A model generated the notes under the pieces. The model was not told where the DNA came from. It saw only the letters and a list, made by a program, of their open reading frames with translations, and did no database searches. Shown piece by piece: positions 23,236 through 35,300 of a stretch of 64,000 nucleotides of DNA (positions are counted from its first letter, which is position 1; each line of letters begins with the position of its first letter). The DNA comes from Diplolepis rosae (lineage: Eukaryota; Arthropoda; Insecta; Hymenoptera; Diplolepididae). The stretch spans positions 248,001 through 312,000 of the forward strand of contig JAPYXD010000262.1 of NCBI GenBank assembly GCA_030998225.1, read 5' to 3'. Position numbers and translations under genes: made by a program.

Positions 23236-23964
23236 CTTCGGACCCTAAAGCCAACTAAGAACATGAACAATATTTGAATACTAATACTAAGGGTCGATAT
23301 AAGTCCTGTTTCATTATTATTTAAATTTATTACTTGTAATTTGATACTTAAGTTCAAGTCAATTTTAAAATATTATCGATGTGAATTACATTTTCTCAAA
23401 GTTACTAAATTTGTTTTTGATTTCAAATGAAAAAAGAAATTCAATTTACTTCAAGCTCTATCAGCCTTAAAGAACACATTCTTATCATGAAACTTGCGCT
23501 TCGCGCTCGATTCTCTGTATACATTTCTGTAACTTTCTAATAATTTGCAAGATTACAAAAAATCTATTTTCTTTCAAATATTTAAAAAAGGAGGAGAATT
23601 CATAGACTCTTTTAGAGAAAACGATTTTTTGTATTATCGCTTATTTTATATCACACATATTTTGGTTCAAAAATGGAATATTTTATTTTCAATATTGTAT
23701 TTTTTAAAACCAAAACATGAAATATATATCTTGTCAAAAAATGTCCTACTGAGAATTTGTAGACCTCATTTAGACAAATAATTTTCTATCTCAACGTTTT
23801 TTTCGTATGTTACATATTTTGTTCAAATAATGAAATTTTTTAATTTTAATCGTATTTTTTTAAATTATAATGAAAAATATACGTTTTATTAGAAACTATA
23901 TCTGAAAATATTTGTATATATTATTGAAACGAACAATTTACCATTCTTACGTTTTTTTTGTATT

Positions 23965-25345
23965 TGTCACGTCCTGTGACCTTTTAATTATAAATATAAT
24001 GAATGTTAATATTTATATTATGTAAAACTTGAATATAACTTTTACCATTAATGTATGTAACTAAATTGTTTAAGAAAAAAATAAGAATCGACTGGAAAAA
24101 ATCTACAGAGAGGAAAAATCAAAATACTGTAAGAGAAAACGAAGAAGTAAACACAGAAGATAGTATTCAGAATCGCCAAGTAAGAAATCAATATCTCCAC
24201 CCTCACCGGAAATGGAGATACACAACAGAAGATGCACCGCGGGATGTGATCGCACCCCAATTTTACGAGGGTCATTCAGAAGCAACAAGTAGACTTCAGG
24301 AATGCGGGAAGTATTGATCCAAAATACACAACCGATTGTCCCAAAATTCCGACGCAGGCTCAGTAAAGGTTAAAAGCCTAGACGCAGACTCCATGGGTGA
24401 TCCCTACTATTTAACACTGCGTGGGAGGCACTACACAAATAAGGCTATAAAAATGCTATAAAAAGGGCCGTAAAGGAAAATTGAATTTGGGGACTAACAA
24501 AATTAGGCAGCAGAATTGGTAATAAACCGAAATGGAAATTCTTATACACACTGAAGCCGAATCAATGAATCATGTCATATACACGGATTGACAGCACGTC
24601 TACTCAGAAGAAAAAGAACTAAACTGACAAGAAATGAAATTTATTGAAATTAGAAAATATCAAAGGGGGCGAGTTCGAGAAAAACAAAATCATAAAATAG
24701 GGTGAAATGACCAACCCCCAGGATATTTAAGGAGCCCGATTCTAAGGACGAGCTCAGTAGTAGTCCAGTAGTCCAGTAGTCTGAGTAGTCCAGTAGTCCA
24801 GTAGTCTCAGTAGTCTCAGTAGTCCAGTAGTCTCAGTAGTCTCAGTAGTCTCAGTAGTCTCAGCAGTAGTCAGTTAGTCAGTCAGCAGTTAGCAGTTGTC
24901 AGTTGGCAGTTGGCCAGTTCTTCAATTCAAGTCCGACACTTGTCAGTTCCCGTCACAAGTCCAACACATCGTCAGTTCCCATCGTCAAGTTCTGTTGTCA
25001 GTTAAGTTCCACATCGAGTGACAATCGACGTCGAGGTGTTCATCGTTGAAGTTGTTCTCCAGTTTCCACTTCCAGTACGAGAATTCAGCAGAAAGGGATT
25101 ATCAGTGGCTCCAGCCTTCGGTTCCAGTCGGTTCAGAATTAACTAAGGTTAGTCATATTCAAGTTAGGGAATTTCCACTTGTAATTTTCAATAAAGGACC
25201 ATTATATTAATATTTCCTTCAATTTTATTATTGGTTATCCTCGTCCCTGATTCAGTTTAGAAATCGTTCAGACTTCTTTACTGATCAAAAACGAGGAAAA
25301 TTCATTATTATAAATTAATAGTAGATATGTGACTGGGACGTTACA
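23965..25345. mobile_element. Solo LTR (1381 bp) with TATT target duplication
   Basis: It starts TGTCACGTCC and ends GGACGTTACA, with TG...CA termini and short inverted tips. TATT flanks both sides (23961-23964 and 25346-25349). The uninterrupted target, GTATTTCACATATT, can be read in the repeat copy near 48230-48245. The plus orientation carries a TATA-like ATATTTAAGG (about 24722) and a polyadenylation signal AATAAA (25190-25195), with a CAGTAGTC minisatellite between. No second LTR and no internal region are present here, so it is most simply a recombination-derived solo LTR of a Gypsy- or BEL-type element. Confidence 0.8.
24748..24870. repeat. CAGTAGTC minisatellite inside the solo LTR
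   Basis: About 14 copies of an 8-10-bp unit (CCAGTAGT / CTCAGTAGT variants) in the presumed R region of the LTR, grading into CAGTTAGTCAGT and GTTGGCAGTT repeats up to about 24915. Confidence 0.85.
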
Positions 25346-26377
25346 TATTTCACATATTTTAGTTAAAAAATTGAATTTCGGATTTTCAATGGTATTTTTT
25401 TTTTTAATTAAAAAGAAAAATATACATCTTATGAAAAAATGTTGCAGTTCAAACTTGTAGATCTTTATATCATATAGGTTTGGTTTCGTCGATCTTGCGA
25501 TCAATAAAACAACATTCTATAAAAAACTCCTTCATTATATTTGGTCAAAAATTCTCCTATGTTTCAACCTCACTGCGGGTCTTTTTCAAGGAATATATAT
25601 GTCACTAAAAATTGAACAAATCAATTTACCATCAAATTTCTTTTTCCAAAGAGAACTATTTTATATGTTGTGTTGATATAATAAATAAGTACTTACATAA
25701 ATTACAAAAAAACGAAAGCACACATGAAGATTCAATCTTATTCTTGAAAATGTTATTAAAATTAAAGCCTCAAAGATTGAGGGCTTCAATAATTTAAAAT
25801 TACATTATAATACGGTGTGTAAGTACAATCCGATGAAGCAACGCAAACTGTAGGATAGAGAGACGAAGATACGATAAATTGAATTAAATTCACCAACGTG
25901 CTAAAGCTTGAGAACACAAACTTGAAAATCATATGTTAAATAATGCCATGGCAAATTCGATTAATATTCATAATTTCAGCCTTACAATTTATTGAAATAT
26001 TAATATTTTTATTGATATAAATTGATTCAATAATTTTTCTTTAATGTTGCTTTATTGACCCTAAGACCGACGAAACCAAACCTATATATGATATAATAAT
26101 ATAACGGTCGAAGAAATGGTCATCCGTTCTTTATAAAGGAAAAAAACAAACAAAAATTCTAGCCTGTTGTTTACAAATTTCTAAGTTTTTCGTTCATTTT
26201 ATCCGGTTTTCTATATAGGTACAGTGAATTCTACATATTTTTTCCCATTCGTGTTGTTGCTTACTGGACTTCTTCATTTTGAATTGCTAGCAATGAGATA
26301 AGTTTTTGAGTTTCATTATTATCCTTATTTTAACTATCTTTTACGAAAATTTTGAATTAATCTTTTAATTTATGGCA

Positions 26378-26407
26378 CTGAAGAGGGCCCCCATATGTGG
26401 CCGAAAC
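26378..26407 (+). ncRNA. Hammerhead-ribozyme-like core
   Basis: CTGAAGA (fits the CUGANGA core) is followed by GGCC, a 9-nt loop, GGCC and then GAAAC. This is the order and spacing of a hammerhead catalytic core with a short stem II. Similar cores mark Penelope-like retroelements and other retroelement repeats. Stem I and III pairing and the cleavage site could not be established by eye. It lies about 80 bp outside the left end of the large transposon. Confidence 0.35.
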
Positions 26408-26544
26408 GTTTGCCTTCTCTCTTTTTTTGCGTTTTTTATCGTAAGTAGCATTGATAATATTAACAGAAGAAAATAAAAAGAGGCTGACCCAATGCCAAAA
26501 AAATGAGAAATCCCTGCTGGAAGTAAAGCGATAGAAAGGGATAC

Positions 26545-27480
26545 AAATTGTTGGATAGAAAGATATAGAACTTTTCTATCTCTTTCAAGTAGCTGATTTG
26601 CATCCCCAAAACGTTATCCTGTTTAATCTCTCACTCTATTCATGTGACTGGTAATATCTATCTCTTCCTATTTCGCAGTTTATCTCTCATGTCATGGAAT
26701 ATATCTATCTATTCCTCACCCAAACAAGAGAATAACTATATCTTCTTCTATCTCTTAGCGTATCTCACATATCTATCTCTTCCTATCCTTCAGTCTATCA
26801 CACAAGTTTGAGAGAAGCTATCTCTTTCTATCTCCTAGTCTATTCCGCTTGTCTATCTCCTGCTATCCCTGACTCTATCAGTCACATTTAAGAATAGCTA
26901 TCCCTTTCTGTCGCTTAGTCTATCCCAAACCTGTATCTCTTTCTATCCCAGAATTATTATCCTTTTCTATCAGATCGTGGTGGAAATACTCATCTCTTTC
27001 GATCCCTCATCTATATCTTTTTGGAATGAATTTTAATATCCCTCTATATACCTGAATCGACATTCATGTCAGAGAATGCTTACCTTTTATTATCCCTTAG
27101 TTTATCCCTCTCGACAGAAATTTTGTATTCCTTTTTTTTCGTCTATCCCTCCGTATTCCGGAATGAGGTATATCTTATTCTAAAACATGTAACTATTTTG
27201 CACAAGATTAACTATTCATTGAGTGATATATATTCTTTAACTAGTGAATGAATAATTAATCTTATGGAAAATATAGTTACATGATGTTTTGGAATAAAAT
27301 ATATACCTCATTTTGGAATAAGGAGGGGCAGACAAGACAGAAAGGAATACAAAATTCCAGGCGAGAGGGATAAACTCAGGGATAATAAAAGGGTAGCAAT
27401 CTGGAACACGAATGTCGACTCACATATAAAAAGATATTAAACTTCATTCTAAGGAAATATAGACAAAGAGATAGAAAAAG
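26545..27480. repeat. Left subterminal repeat array with internal palindrome
   Basis: Many TATCTCTTTCTATC, CTATCTCTTCCTATC and TTTATCCCTC units at irregular spacing, almost all pyrimidine-rich on the plus strand up to about 27150. From 27010 to 27456 the sequence folds into a palindrome centred near 27225 (TTTGGAATGA..., GAATGAGGTATAT), after which the units are purine-rich. These are the likely binding sites for an element-encoded protein. Confidence 0.75.
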
Positions 27481-27994
27481 ATAAAACTGACTTTGTATGA
27501 ATGTATGTAAAGTTGTGTTAAGCAGAAGTAGACGGAGCGAACAGTCCGTAATCTTAAAACGTGTTACATATTTATGATCAGAGAAGGATTTTTACCGAAA
27601 TAATTGAACTCATTGTAATTTATTAAAAATTCAAATATTTATTAACGCCTTTTAGAACTGAAATTATCAACATCGATTAAAAAGACTAACATATAAACTT
27701 AAGATAATTATACTATGCATTCTAGGCATTCTATACATTGCCTAGGCATATGTAATGAATTTGAAAAGCCCGAGTTTTTTTGTTAAGAATAATAGTGATA
27801 TTGAAACAATGTTAAAATATAAATAATAATAACAAAAGTAAACGCTCACACTACTACTATAATCAAGAATAATCGACAGTCATTAGAACCTCAACACATG
27901 ATCCTTAAATAAATATTAATGTGCGCCGAAAACCCGGGATTTTGAAAACTCGACCTCTCTAAATCTCCACTTAGGTCATTTTAAAAACACTGTA

Positions 27995-28211
27995 ACTTAG
28001 GAGCATTTAATACTTTACCATATTAGCAATTTAATTCGTATAGGTTTTTATCCACAATTTTCAATTTTTCAATAAAATAATTGTCCGTCGATATCAGTCT
28101 TCACGTTCTACACGTCAATGAACAATTTTTTTTTTTTGAAAAATTAAAAATTGTGGATAAAAACCTGTAGAAACTAAATTGCTCTCGTGGTAAAGTGTCA
28201 CATGCCCTTAA
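27995..28211. mobile_element. Foldback MITE, family A copy 1
   Basis: Ends of the type TTAAGGGCATGTGACACTTT with inner arms GGTTTTTATCCACAATTTT and complement. Other copies are at 31041-31253, 47164-47377 and 52538-52894. It lies downstream of the BEN gene, inside the large transposon. Confidence 0.8.
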
Positions 28212-28981
28212 GTGTTTTATTTGTAATAACACGAAAGTGGAAGTAGGCATTTAAGATTTAAAAAAATATAAAGGCAGAAAACAGAACGTTCTAAAAAAGA
28301 ATGAATTGTAGCTTCTTTCGTGCACATAATACTATCTTAACGAAAGCTATTATCACATTTGAGGTTTACACTTTGTATTTTGCCATATCAGTTTCCCCGA
28401 TTACTTTCAAAGAGAATACATAAATCAAATAAATAAAAACATTTTCAGAATAACAATATTGTTCGCTAAAGATGTCGGAAATGGCAAAGAACATGGAAAC
28501 GTATATCTATAAATTCTTTTTTTTTAATTTAAAAACAAAGTAAATTCTTGTTTTACCATCCTAATATTTTTTCCGCCAGTTTTTTTTTAGGAAAGACAGT
28601 GCACAAACGTATTTTTTCATGTTCTTTTCCCTTTCTAAAAGTTTCAGCTAGAGAATATTTCTTTTTGTAGAGAAAACCCCGGAGAAACTGGTGTGGCTCA
28701 TATGGCAACTAGTTACTAAGTATCACATGCCCATGGTAAATAATATTCTTTCTTTTTATTTGAGAAAAATTACGATCTACCTTTTGGTTTACAACGTAAT
28801 TTTAGTTAAGAATAATTCATATCTGGAAGAAATTTAAATATAAGTAGCAAAAATACACGCTCACGCCTCATCCTACTTCCTTCACTTGACAATATTAGTA
28901 AACTTTCTTAAAGAAAAATTGTAATAAAATTTTGTAAACGCAAAATATTAGTAAGTTGTGGTAGCACATCTTCGCGGACTA

Positions 28982-31462
28982 CTAAGTTTCCAGTTCGTTT
29001 TCCTCGTCTACATGAGACATTGTGTTCTGTTCTTTTTCTTCATCATTCTATGAAGAAACGTTAGTTGTTAAAAGTTACAGCAATTATATCTAAGTTTAAG
29101 TAGTAAGCTCAAATTGATTTAAATTCTAAAACAATTCATCTTACGGAATAAAAATGGAATTCTAGTATATTGAAACAAAGGGAAATGACGAATTTATAAA
29201 AAAATCTTACCAATGGTGATGGCTCTTCCACCTCTAATTGATTCATCGAAATCTCGCTAAATTCTTCATCATTTTGTTCAACATTCTCTGTATCAATAAA
29301 TTCAATTTCATTTTCCTTATTTTTGTTCGATCTGCTTGGAGATAATGCTGCAATAAAAATTACATTTTGAAAAAGAACGCTATTATAAAACGAAAAATAG
29401 AGTGAAAGGATCGAGACTTTTGAACTCACTAGTGTTTTTTTTGCAGAGTTTACTTCGAAGCTTAGTTATATGCTTGCTGATGATACTTGGTACTTCGTTC
29501 CGGAAATAATTTATCTGCACTGGATCGTAAGGTGGTGTGCAGTTGCGAGCCCAGTGTTGAAAGCAATCTAAAAATTAATAGATTGAAAACAATAAGTCAC
29601 ACGCTCACCACCATTAAATAAGTTCTAGGTTAAAAGCGATACAATCTTTTTACCGAACCTTGTATTGCGCATACGATTTTCCCGTTAAGGCGAGGACGTG
29701 CTGTAGGGTTCGATTTTTTTATCCTGTTTGAACATGCTCCAGTAACACTACTGTTTATAAGCACTTTTAATCCAAATGTTGACTCAGCCAAGTGATTAAT
29801 GAATGTCTGGGGAGATTTTGCTACCACCAAAACGCAGTCATATTTATCCTTCTCAATCCAGATGTTTTGTCCAATATGAATCTGAAATAAAACTGAATTT
29901 AGTAATTTTTTACCAGAAAGAAAGTAATTTTTTAAAATAAAAATGATACGTAGGAGACTCGTACTTTATTTTCCTTTAAAGCACCAACTTTGTCGAAGGT
30001 TTCTTTTCCAAGTTGGTTTGCTGCATCCTTTTCTACGTCCTGAATGTTTTCTGAGAGCAGAGAAATAGATCAATAAATCAATATATCAGTTTTAAATTAA
30101 AATATATTTATAAATAGAAGCAATTACTGTATACATACTGTCCATAGCGTCAAGTCGTAACAATAACTTGTCTTGAAGACCCGAGTTTCTTCTATTACAC
30201 TCCAGTATCTCAGCTTGTAGTTCACAAATTTTATTCTCTTTTTTCGCAATTTCTTTATTTTTTTTTTCAGCAAATTTCTTAAGAATGCACAGTCGTCTTT
30301 TGAGCCAAAGTTTACGTCCTCATTCTCTGACTCAGATACAAGATATTCATCACCTGAATTTTGTTTTGTCTGCTCTTTTACACTATTAGCCGGAACTGAC
30401 TTTTTGAAGTTCGAACCACCTTTTTCTTTCCCCTTATGACCTGAAAAAGGTAATCATAGAATCTATGTTTTTCAATGAAGATAATAACTTCAAAGTATAC
30501 TTTATGAAGTAACATAATTTGTCCACCTTTTGTGGGTGCGTAAGTTCTACATCAGACCTTTCGCTCTCCTCGCTGCTTACCAACTGCGCGTCATCAATTT
30601 TAAGATTTCGTTTTTGAATTTTCATTACTTTCGATTTTATCAAGCTTGAAAGTTGTGTTGTTGCCGGCTGATAGATACGTTTGGTAGTTTGTTTCTTCAA
30701 GACTGAAGAATTCAGATTTAAATTTTCAGCATCTGAACCTGATGTCGCTGGAGTAGCTCTCTTCAATGGCGGATACTTATGCCTCTCAGAGGCCATTCTG
30801 TGCATAGCTTCTTTCCTTGTCTCTATATAATGCAGAGAGTTTAACAATATAAATTTGTCCGCAGGGATAACATACGAATTATAATTTGGGCAGTGGTATT
30901 AAGAGGTTGCGTTTTTTTTGTTTCTTAAATAAACAGAATTAGAGTCCACTTCTTGTGAACAATTGAGTTTTAAACAATTTCATGAGACTCTCAGTAAATT
31001 TTAAAAGGACCGCAAAAGATTCCAAGGAATTTAAATATGACTTAAGGACTTGAAATACTTTATCATAAGAGCAATTCAGTTTCTACAATTTTTTTTACCC
31101 AATTTGTAATTTTTCAAAATAATTGTTCACAGGCGTGAATAACATAAAGACGGAGGTCTGTATAAACAATTATTATTTTATAAATCAAATATTGGGAGAA
31201 AAAACATGTAGAAACATTCTTAAACTAAATTCTATTTCTTCAATATTTAAGTGGGACCCGGGCCTGATAATGTGTACTTACTCGTGACGAATAATATCCA
31301 TGCAGAGCATTTTTTATTGGCACTCTTCTCGCAAGTGATATTAAAAAGTTTGCCTCGATCGAAACACGATGCATCGAAATTACTTATTATCTCACTGGTG
31401 TCTATCACGGCCACGTCAGTGTGCCCCGCACACCAGCGTGAGTATTTCACACACGCATACAT
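28982..31462 (-). CDS. BEN-domain protein of the large transposon (one frame break)
   Basis: Minus-strand exons by splice sites: 31462-31284 (ATG), 30822-about 30529, 30440-30139, 30050-29965, 29881-29659, 29567-29430, 29347-29211 and 29047-28982 (stop TAG). The last six junctions are GT-AG and phase-consistent. The protein begins MYACVKYSRWC. It then has a basic Ser-rich linker, a Lys/Glu coiled coil (KKENKICELQAEILECNRR), and a BEN domain across exons 5-6 (NHLAESTFGLKVLINSSVTG ... EVPSIISKHITKLRSKL), ending in an acidic tail. BEN domains bind DNA and chromatin factors. Exon 30440-30139 opens in one frame (acidic stretch) and ends in another (coiled coil), a one-base break near 30240-30300. 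The donor of the 30822 exon is uncertain. The gene is divergent from the transposase. Confidence 0.72.
31041..31253. mobile_element. Foldback MITE, family A copy 2
   Basis: A degraded copy (CTTAAGGACTTGAAATACTTT at the left, AATATTTAAGTGG at the right) with inner arms GTAGAAAC and GTTTCTAC. It lies in the first intron of the BEN gene. Confidence 0.55.
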
Positions 31463-31802
31463 ATTATTTCCACACTTTTTCAGAAACTTTAATTTATTGC
31501 GCGACCACGTTTTTAATCGAGAACTACACCGAATGGCACGCAATGCTGGTGAAACAATGAAGCCGAAATACGCACCGGCCACCGGGTCGGTCGGTTGGCG
31601 CTATCACGTGACTAATTTCATTGTTTGATGTGGCCAATTAACGCTGTCCGAGAGTGAAACCAGCCAATCACCATGCACGTAACTTGCTGGTCAACCACAT
31701 CACATCTTCAAATTTGAAGTTTTAATCCCTGATGATTTCTCCATGAAACAGTTACCACGTGCTGCTAAGTGTTGCTATCATAATTCAGGAAAATACTGTT
31801 TG
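31463..31802. promoter_or_regulatory. Shared divergent promoter region and 5' exon of the transposase gene
   Basis: About 280 bp of GC-richer DNA separates the BEN start codon (31462, minus) from a plus-strand exon ending at 31802 (TTG/GTAAGT). That exon contains a short upstream frame, MKQLPRAAKC, starting at 31743, which does not continue in frame into the next exon, so it is probably 5' untranslated. CCAAT boxes on both strands (near 31635 and 31663) fit a two-way promoter. Confidence 0.5.
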
Positions 31803-32385
31803 GTAAGTACGAATTATGTATATACAATAATAGAGTGAAATTTCATATATAGGTATACTTTTCTAGACTTAACAGGTACTAAAAATATGTGACCACTATA
31901 AATTCAGAAATTTTTAACAATTCCGTATGTGTTGCATTATAACAATAAAATTTTTTTCGACGACATATATATGTGATAGGCATATGAAACTATTCTTTTC
32001 TCAATTTGAATAAAATTAACTAAATTTTTAAATTCAATGTTTTAACAGTATTTAAAGTAAAAAATGTTCATAAAGAAACTATCATAATTTTCGTATAAAT
32101 ATAGGGGAAAAGTTTAATTTGCCAAATTAAAAAATATTTCACGTGGCACGCTAGGTTCATTTTTAATTTAAGAAAAGTCATTGAAGAGCACCGCGGTGCT
32201 TTTCCCTAGAAGATAAATAAATGAAGGTTATATTATGTATTAAGCACTGCGCCAATGCAAATGTACGGTCCCGATGGAAACTGTAATAGAGTTTAAGGTT
32301 GTCTGGATTTTTTAAGCCTCTTCTATTCGTATATGAAATCTGATTTTACATTTCTTCAGGAACACTCTTCTCATATATCTTCGAA

Positions 32386-35300
32386 ATGGGTGACGAAGAA
32401 ACAGGACAACTTAAGCGACGTAAGAACCAGATACTTGATGCGGATTATGATCCGAAAGAGGTACATGCGACAACTCGTTGGCGATGGCAGAGAAAATTGA
32501 AGCAATTCAAAGAGAGTTCAAGAATTGGTAAATATATAATAAAAGTAATATTCCTAAAATGCAAATATCATATGACATTTGTTTCACTAAAACGCGAAGT
32601 TTTTTTACTTTATTATACCCTAAATTAATAGCAATATGTATTGTACGCTGAAATCAGAATATCGGAATATGTATATATTCTATTGACTGAATATGAAAAT
32701 ATGAGAATGAAACCAGGATAAAGATAAAAAATGTTTTTTTACAAGATGAACAAAATTTCTCTTTTTTTTAAATATAAAGTTCCAGCAAACTATAGAAGCA
32801 TGTGACCCTCTCCGAACTAAAATTTGTGTGTGGCCCTGGCCAGGCCCAGAAAGGGGCGTACCAAACTCAGCATGAAACACGTTGCCCGACCAGGGCCATG
32901 GATTTCCTCCTTGACATTCATTCCCTTGGTCCGGGAAATCCGTGGCCCAGGTCGGGCTACGTGTTTCATGCTGAGTTATGCGTGGGAGGAGGGAAAAATC
33001 AAATTGTTTTTATCCACTTCTCCATCTCATAAATCTTAAAGCCGGTTATTTTCTGAGAATCAGGAAAATGTAGTATTATTACTTTCTTAAATCTGTTTAA
33101 TATGAACAATGTATGTATTTCTTTTGATATTGTAAAATGTCAAAAAATGTCCATATTGAGATACATAAGGCTTTATAAAATTATAAGAACACTTGAATAC
33201 TCCATGAGGAGTCTGCTCGCAAGCGGTATAATATATGAAAAAAGAACATTATTTAGAAGTCAACTCGTGAACAAGCAGGGCCGTGTGTAGTATTGTGTAT
33301 GGGCATAATATTAAATTTTCTACTGATTGAAAAATGTTAATAACGGATGAAAACAGTTAAAGATGAAAAATAACTGATAAAAACTTTAGTTTCAGCACAT
33401 TTTTAGCAATAAACTTGAAATACACGCGAGAGTGGTGAAACGTACGTATTTTTGTAAAGTCATACTGCGTAATATGGGGTTTAAAATGGGAAAACCCCAG
33501 TTTTCAGAATAATGACAAAAAGTACTTGTTATTAACTTCTCATGAATTAATTTTCACTCAGTTGAGAAATATACGGCGATTAATTTCTATCCAATAACTT
33601 TCGATTGTGAGTACTCAAATCTCTCCATATTGCGCCCTACAAATGCCTCAAAAAATGCCGAAATTCGTGGCAAAGACGGCATGTTGTGACCTTTTCTCGA
33701 AAAAAATTAATTTTGCCGGTTAAGTACAAAATTTTGCAATATTGTAAACTAATTTTAGATTGTTTAAATATATAATTATTGTTCTTTTTTTCTCTTTACA
33801 TCACGAACAGTTATCATTATCTGAGATGAATGGTACAATGTCAGAATAAGCGTTATTACTTTCTGGAATTAATGACACAATTCATGAATTTATTTTTCAG
33901 TTTTTGTCCATCGAATTATGAAAAGTTTGTACTTTTTGAAATAAACGATACACTTCAGGAATGTTAACAGCAACATTTTTTAATGAAAATATTTACAATT
34001 ATTTAAAAAAATGAAAATTGTTCAAACAATTGAAAAACTTCCTTGAAAAAAGCAATTTTATTCTTAACATTCATTCATTGTACCATTCGTCCTAATATTA
34101 TTAACGAAGAAAAAACAATTAATAATTTTCAAACGATTCAGAATTGATTGAAGAATATTGCAAAACTTTTTACGTACCCGTCAAAAATCATTTAATTCAA
34201 AAACAGTTGCAAAATGCCGTCTTCGGCACGAATACGTTGGTAGACGACAGATATGCTAGAATAGAATGTTGGGGACTGAAACAGATAAGTGAATGATTAC
34301 ATGTTCTTCTTCTTCTTCTTCTTCACTTAATGGCTTCTTGTTCGAAGAACAAATGGCCAGAACATCATGATTACATGGAGAGAGAGATTGAAAAAGATAA
34401 AGGTTGGTAGACGAGAGACGGGCTGGAATAGAATGTGGGGGATTGAAACGGATAGGTGAGTGATAACATTGACAAAGAGATTGAAAAAAAATAGAGGTGG
34501 ATAGATAAGACATAGGTTAGGATATAAAAGAAGAGATTGAAAGAGATAGGCTAGTGATTACATGCGCAAAAAAATTTTTTTTGGACCTATCACATATGTA
34601 ATAGGGTGGTTCAAAAATTCCTCTTTTATATATATACAGAGTGAGGCACATAAAGTGTTATAGAATGATAGCACTCAAACTATTGATCATATCCAAAAAT
34701 GCTTGAGACAAAAGTTTCAGTGTTCAAGAAGGCCGTCATACTCGACCACTCTATTTTTTTATCGGTGGAGGCGCTGAAGCTACGTGAAGGTCAACTCCAC
34801 TTTTTTAAATGGAACCATGTATTTTTTTCGATGACATTATTAGAGATTTTAAGATGAATTCAGCGACCTATACAATAATGTCATCGAAAAGAAATACATG
34901 GTTCCATTTAAAACAGTGGAGTTGACTTTGACGTAGCTTCAGCGCCTCCACCGATAAAAAAATAGAGTGGTCGAGTATGACGGCCTTCTTGAACACTGAA
35001 ACTTTTGTCTGAGACATTTTTGGATATGATCAATAGTTTGAGTGCTATTGATCTTTAACACTTTATGTGATTCACCCTGTATATATATATATTTTTTTTT
35101 TCTAACATTTGTTTATGATGCCCTAAATTACTTCAAACCGTTAAAACAAAAATGTTCACAGATTGATCTTTATCCAGTTGTCATTCTCATGTCTTCAATG
35201 TAATCCTTGAAATTCCTTTCACTTTCATCATTGGATTTAATCAAATATTAATGGTAATATTTATCCCAGCTCTAATTTTTTTCATTATTCCTATATATAG

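Larger units (their letters stand above)
21300..23960. repeat. AT-rich dispersed repeat, copy 1 left part
   Basis: Long AT-rich DNA with no gene. Segments recur at 39230-41470 (inverted) and 47490-49790, for example ACTACCATCGGAAATTACAG (about 21987) and the GC-rich blocks described at 23130. It contains a (TA)n run at 21949-21986. The repeat continues at 25346 after the solo LTR. I cannot assign the family; no transposase, capsid or polymerase domain was visible. Confidence 0.55.

Noticed and set aside
24051..24317. 88-residue frame inside the solo LTR
   Set aside because: Low-complexity charged peptide within an LTR, with overlapping frames on both strands and no domain.
24748..24870. Regular repeats considered as a CRISPR-like array
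   Set aside because: Direct minisatellite without unique spacers, in a eukaryotic LTR.
26505..26515. A CACTA-style terminus and 3-bp target duplication for the large transposon
   Set aside because: The ends read TCCCTGCT or, further out, TGACCCAA, and neither gives a clean 3-bp duplication. Superfamily assignment therefore rests on the transposase and repeat layout only.
31251..31628. 125-residue plus-strand frame opposite the BEN first exon
   Set aside because: It is antisense to a coding exon with clear splice sites and family-like peptide.
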